Part shown: one piece after another, positions 44,822 to 49,231 of the stretch
Numbering within the stretch: the stretch's first letter is position 1
How the letters are laid out: every line of letters begins with the position of its first letter
NCBI GenBank assembly: GCA_002690925.1
Contig: NZGD01000023.1
Coordinates: 1 to 49,231, forward strand
Source: Rhodopirellula sp.
Lineage (GTDB): Bacteria > Planctomycetota > Planctomycetia > Pirellulales > Pirellulaceae
Reading direction: 5' to 3'
DNA: 49,231 nt
Notes under the pieces: generated by a model
The model's database searches: none
What the model saw: the letters and a program-made list of their open reading frames with translations, nothing else
Told to the model about the DNA's origin: nothing
Program-made: the position numbers and the translations under genes

Positions 44822-46290
44822 TGTCACCACTGCCTCGCTACGACCGTTCACTGTTGAAACATCTGGCACTACTCTTGCTGGTTGGTGCTGTGTGTGTGTC
44901 TGGTTTTGCTCGTGCCGAAGAATTGACGTTGGACACGGTGCAGTCCTGGTTGCAGGAAAATAGGACGAACGTTCGTGATGATGATTTGAAGCAGGTCGCC
45001 GCGATCAGTGGGCTGACGAGCTTGGATCTGACCGGTTGTGGCAATCTCACCGACAGTGGAGTTGCGCATCTGTTGACGCTCTCTCAGTTGAAATCCTTGA
45101 ACTTGTCTTCCTGTCGACGGTTGACCCCCAATGTGTTTGATACTTTGCGACAGATGAAGTCCCTTGAGCAATTCTCTGCTGAGCAAGTCGGGTGGGCGAA
45201 TGATGTGGCACCGCTAGCTGAGCTTCCTCTTCTTGCATCGCTGAGCCTTGCACGGAATAGCTCTTTTCGCGGTAAAGGTTTGAATGAATTGCGTGGACTG
45301 GTGCATTTGGATTTGTCATGTAATCGTGGTCAGTTCGGAGACGATGGCATGAAACAGATCAAGGACTTGCTGTCCTTGCAATCGCTTGATCTGGATGGCC
45401 AAGATACTATTACCGATCAAGGGGTAAGGCACCTGGCACGGCTTACTGATTTGCGAAGTCTTGATATGTATGGACTCCATCGGATTACGGATGATGGATT
45501 CAACGCTGTTTTCAGCAAACTAAAAAAGTTGCGAACACTGAGCCTCGCATTTTGTTGGTGGCACGAGGGCAAGACATTGCAGTTGCCTGGCGGCATTCGT
45601 GACCTCGACTTGCATGAATCCAAGCGGCTGTCAGACGAGACATTGTTGAGGTTGCCGAAAAAACAGGCATTGAGGTCATTGAACCTGTTTCAGTGCCTCG
45701 TACTGACTGACGTGGGGATTGCATCGTTACAAAACCTGCCAAATCTTGAATCTTTAAACCTTGGTTCCATTCGGGCCTTGTCAGACAAGAGTCTTGAAGC
45801 TCTTGCTGAGAATACGGGCATCGTGAAGCTGAACGTGTCAGATAATGACCACTTCTCTGACCGTGGTTTGAGCTATTTGTCTGCATTGAAAATGCTTCGT
45901 GACATCGATCTCTGGCATTGTTCGCAGATCACTGGTGAAGGACTTTGCGCTTTCGAAAATGTAGCTGCGTTGATACGGCTAAATTTGGCTGACTGTGCTC
46001 AGATCAACGACTCTGGTTTGTCTCATTTGCAAAATCACCTCCAGATGCGTTACCTGTATCTCGATAACTGTAGTCAAATCACGGACAAAGGATTGCAGTC
46101 ACTGACGGGGATGAAGCAATTGGAAGAGTTGACCTTGTCCGGCTGCCGGAGGATCACGGACGATGGGCTTCTGTGCTTGGAGTCACTTTCGTCACTTACG
46201 TACCTTGCGCTTGAAAATTGTCCCCACTTGAGCTCGGCTGGAATTGAACAGTTGCAGCGGAAGTTGCCCGGTTGCGTTATCTTTAAGTAG
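44821..46290 (+). CDS. Exported leucine-rich repeat protein (third cassette)
   Basis: 489 residues from ATG 44821, which shares its A with the previous stop; a GTG at 44818 is also in frame. The signal peptide ends near FARAEE (about 32). The rest is about 16 leucine-rich repeats of about 24 residues of the cysteine-containing type (LTSLDLTGCGNLTDSGVAHL, RLNLADCAQINDSGLSHL, LEELTLSGCRRITDDGL), so it is a curved solenoid. Such repeats bind proteins. It lies between the haem protein and DUF1552, the position taken by beta-propellers in the other two cassettes, which suggests a scaffold role. A minor role in recognition of another surface protein is also possible. Confidence 0.93.
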   Translation: MSPLPRYDRSLLKHLALLLLVGAVCVSGFARAEELTLDTVQSWLQENRTNVRDDDLKQVAAISGLTSLDLTGCGNLTDSGVAHLLTLSQLKSLNLSSCRRLTPNVFDTLRQMKSLEQFSAEQVGWANDVAPLAELPLLASLSLARNSSFRGKGLNELRGLVHLDLSCNRGQFGDDGMKQIKDLLSLQSLDLDGQDTITDQGVRHLARLTDLRSLDMYGLHRITDDGFNAVFSKLKKLRTLSLAFCWWHEGKTLQLPGGIRDLDLHESKRLSDETLLRLPKKQALRSLNLFQCLVLTDVGIASLQNLPNLESLNLGSIRALSDKSLEALAENTGIVKLNVSDNDHFSDRGLSYLSALKMLRDIDLWHCSQITGEGLCAFENVAALIRLNLADCAQINDSGLSHLQNHLQMRYLYLDNCSQITDKGLQSLTGMKQLEELTLSGCRRITDDGLLCLESLSSLTYLALENCPHLSSAGIEQLQRKLPGCVIFK

Positions 46291-46323
46291 TCATTCAAAG
46301 AGAAATCAACATTGGTCCGAAGT

Positions 46324-47688
46324 ATGAAATCCCGCAGAAGCATTCTTCAAAGCGTAACTCTCGGGGCGAGTGGCCTTGCTCTTGTTCCATTCTTGAATCG
46401 CTATGCACTTAGTGAGGAAGTCGTTCAAAAAGACCAAAAGCCAAAGAGGTTTTTGTTTGTTGTGAAGTCGAGTGGATTGCAGGCAGAATTTATCAATCCA
46501 GAGGGGCTTCAGCATGGTGGTGACCGTATCGTTGATCAATCGCTCGCCGATCGGAAACTGGCTGAGGGAATGGAGTCTTTGGAGCCCTTTCGAAATCGGT
46601 TGACAATCTTGCAGGGGCTCAGCGGGCGGATGTGCAATCCGGGGCACTCATCGCACTATGGTGCTCTGGGAGCCTACAAGGCTGGTGCACATAGCCAACC
46701 AGCGGATGCAACGATCGATGGATACCTTTCTCAGCAACTGCCTTCGGTTTTTAATCATGTGGGATTGAAAATGGGTGACGGAAGTCAGGGCACTGCGTAC
46801 CCGTCAATCAGCGCCTTGGGTAAAAATCGACAGCTACCTTTCCAGTGCAATCCGGAATTGGCTTTTCAGAATCTGTATGGCAGTATTGCTGCAGGCGGAG
46901 ACATCAAGCGAAATTATTTGCGAACCGGAAATGTGTTGGACACGATGTCAGCGGACATTCGCAAACTGCAGAAGCAACTGCCGCAGCAGGGGCGAGAAAA
47001 ACTGGATCACTATCTTGGTGGCTTTGAAGCATTGCGTGACCGAAGGCTCAAGTTGGTAGGGATGCAGGGCGTTTTGAAGCGGCATGCGCCTGAGGTAAGT
47101 GACAAGTACACGTCGAAGTTCAGCACAGATCATTTGGAGGCTCATTTTGACATGGCCACCTCAGCGCTGATCACAGGTATCACCAACGTGGTGACGATCC
47201 ACACGTGTGATTTAAATTCTTCGTATCAGGGCTTGGGCATTACACCCAAGGTGCATTCCGTTGGACATGGTGCGAGCAGTGGAAGCATGTCATCACAGGA
47301 ATGTCGCAACTTGATTCGTAAATTCCACTTCAATCTGATTTCAGAAGTCGCACGCAAGCTTGATGCTGTTCCGGAGGAGGATGGCACGATGCTTGACAAT
47401 ACTGTAATCGTTTATGTGAGCGATAACTCTGATAAACACCATTCAACCGCGACTGAATGGCCGATGGTGGTGGTTGGAAATATGGGGGGACGGCTTAAAT
47501 CGAAGGGGCGTTATCTCGCTTATCCGGCGTATGGAAAAGCAGATCACCATCACACGATTGGTAATTGGTTAACGACACTATGCCATGTCGCTGATGCGCC
47601 AGTGGATCATTTCGGTCAGCCCGATTTTGCGATCGGAAAAGAGAAGGATCAGACGGGCCCACTGCCTGAGTTGTTGGCCTCATCTTAG
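46324..47688 (+). CDS. DUF1552 protein, Tat-exported (third cassette)
   Basis: 454 residues from ATG 46324; a TTG at 46312 is also in frame. The N-terminus has the twin-arginine signal KSRRSILQSVTLGASGLALVPF. DUF1552 blocks are RFLFVVKSSGLQ, LTILQGLSGRMCNPGHSSHYGALGAY, HFDMATSALITGITNVVTIHT and NTVIVYVSDNSDKHHSTATEWPM. Like DUF1501, the family relates to the alkaline phosphatase-like fold; here the Ser/His/Asp-rich C-terminal block could bind metal. It begins 33 bp after the LRR gene and is probably the third gene of that operon. Its last 9 bp overlap the end of the convergent gene 47680-48486. No reaction is known. Confidence 0.94.
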   Translation: MKSRRSILQSVTLGASGLALVPFLNRYALSEEVVQKDQKPKRFLFVVKSSGLQAEFINPEGLQHGGDRIVDQSLADRKLAEGMESLEPFRNRLTILQGLSGRMCNPGHSSHYGALGAYKAGAHSQPADATIDGYLSQQLPSVFNHVGLKMGDGSQGTAYPSISALGKNRQLPFQCNPELAFQNLYGSIAAGGDIKRNYLRTGNVLDTMSADIRKLQKQLPQQGREKLDHYLGGFEALRDRRLKLVGMQGVLKRHAPEVSDKYTSKFSTDHLEAHFDMATSALITGITNVVTIHTCDLNSSYQGLGITPKVHSVGHGASSGSMSSQECRNLIRKFHFNLISEVARKLDAVPEEDGTMLDNTVIVYVSDNSDKHHSTATEWPMVVVGNMGGRLKSKGRYLAYPAYGKADHHHTIGNWLTTLCHVADAPVDHFGQPDFAIGKEKDQTGPLPELLASS

Positions 47689-48486
47689 GCGTCGAGGCTT
47701 TTGGCGAACCCAGTGTTTCCCTTTCTTGATATAGCGAGTTACGCCTGCTGTTGAAATTTCATACATGGAATTGTTTTTATCCGCATCCGCGAGTTCTTGG
47801 ACATCGGGATGTTTCAGAACCATGAACTTGCAACTTGGTGAAGCAAGCACTGGTACACTGATGTTCTTGTTGCTGACGACTGGGCATTCAGTTGAAAGTG
47901 GCGCGACGAGTTTGCTGTCTCGCCAGTCCTCGGCAATCGCTTCAGGAGTCTGAATGAATGATTCAAGATGTACATGGTTGCGATCATGCCCAAATGCAGT
48001 CACTTGCTCGCCCCAATCCTCGTTGTATTTGAGTCCGAGGACGAACCGTGTAGAAAGAAACGTGTCATTGACGACAAAAACACTGAAACCATTGACTTCC
48101 CGTGTGAGCTGATTGCCTGTTTTGACAGCGATGTCGCCAAACTCACCTTGCTTGTAAATGATCTCGTCTCTGATCTCGATGCGTTTGGGAACGTCTTCTC
48201 GGAGTTCGTCATAAACTTGCCGGAGTCGTTGCTTTAACTCTATAGGCATGTTGCGAAACTCGAGTTTTGAAAAACCGGCATATCCACAAAGTGAATTGTC
48301 CAAGAACTCGGGTCGGCTATAGTTGAAAATCGGATTTTTCTCTTCCTCGATGCGGTTGAGGGTTTCCTCGGTGAGTACGGTGTGAAAGAAGGCATCACCG
48401 GGAAGAAAATAGGTGTTGTGCGCACCTGCTGAATGTTTCCCTGCCAGGTGAATCAGCAGAAATATCCAGAAATAAGATCTGTTCAT
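47680..48486 (-). CDS. Secreted protein of unknown function
   Basis: 268 residues from ATG 48486, supported by AGGA at 48496-48499, 9 nt upstream. An ATG seven codons earlier (48507) is also in frame. The signal peptide ends near HSAGAHN (about 22). The mature chain has no motif that I recognise. It has a His-rich stretch (FGHDRNHVHLE) and two Cys-containing blocks, and a basic tail (KKGKHWVRQKPRRLR). It is convergent with the DUF1552 gene with a 9-bp overlap. No function is proposed. Confidence 0.75.
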   Translation of the reverse strand: MNRSYFWIFLLIHLAGKHSAGAHNTYFLPGDAFFHTVLTEETLNRIEEEKNPIFNYSRPEFLDNSLCGYAGFSKLEFRNMPIELKQRLRQVYDELREDVPKRIEIRDEIIYKQGEFGDIAVKTGNQLTREVNGFSVFVVNDTFLSTRFVLGLKYNEDWGEQVTAFGHDRNHVHLESFIQTPEAIAEDWRDSKLVAPLSTECPVVSNKNISVPVLASPSCKFMVLKHPDVQELADADKNNSMYEISTAGVTRYIKKGKHWVRQKPRRLR

Positions 48487-49093
48487 CGCAAAGTTTCCTG
48501 GGTTCATGGAAGTGCATGATCGGCTGAGTCGTGGGTCACGTTAACCGCAACAGTTGTCCAGCGAACGACGTTAGATCGCAGGGTATATTTTGCCAAATCG
48601 TGACACCGGGTGCCCGATTTCAGCGTCTGATCCAGAAGTGGAAGAAAGTATAATTAAATACCAGTATGAGTACGGGAACGAAGTCAAACCGTGGGTGTTT
48701 GGGCCTGCATTGAGCTCTAAAGTGATCCATAAATGACAATTCTATGGTGCTGTTTGTCACTGGGTTTTGCTTACATGTGATTAAGTGCAGATGCACGTTG
48801 GTTACCATGCTTGACGCGTTTTTGTCGTAAGTCCTACGCCCATTCCGAAGACTTGAATGTGAGGCCAGTGCGTCGGCAGTGAATTTCTTGGGTGCCGAAG
48901 CGGGGAATCAACTCTTCTGTTGTGGCAGAGCCCGATCTATCGGGTAAAATAATGCCGTTTCTGGTAACACGTATGGCGTAAAATGTTGTCCCAGCGAATA
49001 GCGAATTGATTCGTTACCAAACAAGGCTGGTTTCGGTTTTCAGCACGAGCCGCTTGAGGTTTGCCGTGTTTTTGACATTGAGTTGAGGGAATC
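48487..49093. other. 607-bp gap without a gene; likely promoter region of two divergent genes
   Basis: This separates the secreted protein gene (minus) from the DUF1552-like gene (plus). It contains a GTGCA/TGCAC repeat near 48790 and the inverted repeat at 48931-48944. No coding frame with a motif, no tRNA-like element and no transposase remnant was found. Confidence 0.5.
48931..48944. promoter_or_regulatory. Inverted repeat beside a -10-like TAAAAT
   Basis: CCCGAT and ATCGGG flank CT, forming a 14-bp operator-like site. It is immediately followed by TAAAAT (48945-48950), which looks like a -10 box. It is 150 bp upstream of the DUF1552-like gene at 49094. Operator function is inference. Confidence 0.4.
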
Positions 49094-49231
49094 ATGAATT
49101 TCACGAGAAGGAAATTTCTCAAGGCAAAAAGCGCGGTCCTTACCTTGCCTTTTCTGCCCTCACTTGTGAGTGGTGAAGACCAAGTATCCGCGGGTGGTTT
49201 GTTTGGTGATCCCAGCAAACCCAGTAAGAAG
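49094..49231 (+). CDS. DUF1552-like protein, N-terminus only (cut by window edge)
   Basis: 46 codons reach the window end without a stop. GAGG lies 5 nt before the ATG. The twin-arginine signal (FTRRKFLKAKSAVLTLPFLP) followed by SLVSGED is typical of DUF1552 proteins. The rest lies outside the window, so the family call rests only on the signal region and on the neighbouring DUF1552 gene. DUF1501 or another Tat-exported protein cannot be excluded. Confidence 0.6.
   Translation, partial: MNFTRRKFLKAKSAVLTLPFLPSLVSGEDQVSAGGLFGDPSKPSKK

Overview
The window looks like chromosomal DNA from a planctomycete, probably of the order Planctomycetales. The basis is the gene content: four DUF1501 proteins, one complete DUF1552 protein and a second cut by the window edge, two DUF1549/DUF1553 haem proteins, one DUF1592/1588/1585 haem protein, PPC-domain proteins, c-type cytochrome/WD40 fusions, a sulfatase and many Tat or Sec signal peptides. 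These families are strongly expanded in that phylum. Shine-Dalgarno sites are visible for only some genes. I see no rRNA, tRNA, CRISPR array, integrase or transposase. I could not assign a genus.

Layout. 1-125: a 17-bp tandem array ending in a small hairpin, cut by the window edge. 237-9561: a PQQ-type propeller protein with an odd inserted domain, a glucose/sorbosone dehydrogenase-cytochrome-CBM protein, a Tat-exported protein of unknown function, a DUF2490 protein, and about 0.8 kb with no gene. 9562-19336 (minus strand): an operon-like run of DUF1501, TolB-like propeller, PPC protein, DUF1549/DUF1553 and cytochrome-WD40, with several start/stop overlaps, followed by an amidase. 19655-28917 (plus strand): a second, divergent version of the same cassette, with two DUF1501 genes, PPC and DUF1549/DUF1553 fused into one 1548-residue protein, and cytochrome-WD40. 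28901-30328: a fourth DUF1501 gene on the minus strand. 30711-39674: a sulfatase, an SMP-30/esterase fusion, a VIT-VWA-TPR-DUF2135 protein, a secreted lactonase, and a zinc-ribbon membrane protein. 40100-47688 (plus strand): a metallopeptidase-like/ThuA-like fusion, then a third cassette of DUF1592-type haem protein, leucine-rich repeat protein and DUF1552. 47680-49231: a secreted protein of unknown function and the start of a second DUF1552-like gene.

How the genes may work together. Nearly all products carry export signals. Three cassettes repeat one plan: a large multi-domain c-haem protein, an exported DUF1501/DUF1552 protein (related to the alkaline phosphatase/sulfatase fold), and a repeat scaffold (WD40, PD40 or LRR). 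The split and fused forms of the PPC-DUF1549 protein in two back-to-back cassettes suggest that those parts form one complex. The sulfatase, lactonases, esterase, sugar dehydrogenase, CBM and ThuA-like domain point to oxidation and desulfation of complex carbohydrates outside the cytoplasm. The cassette function itself is unknown, and this link is inference.
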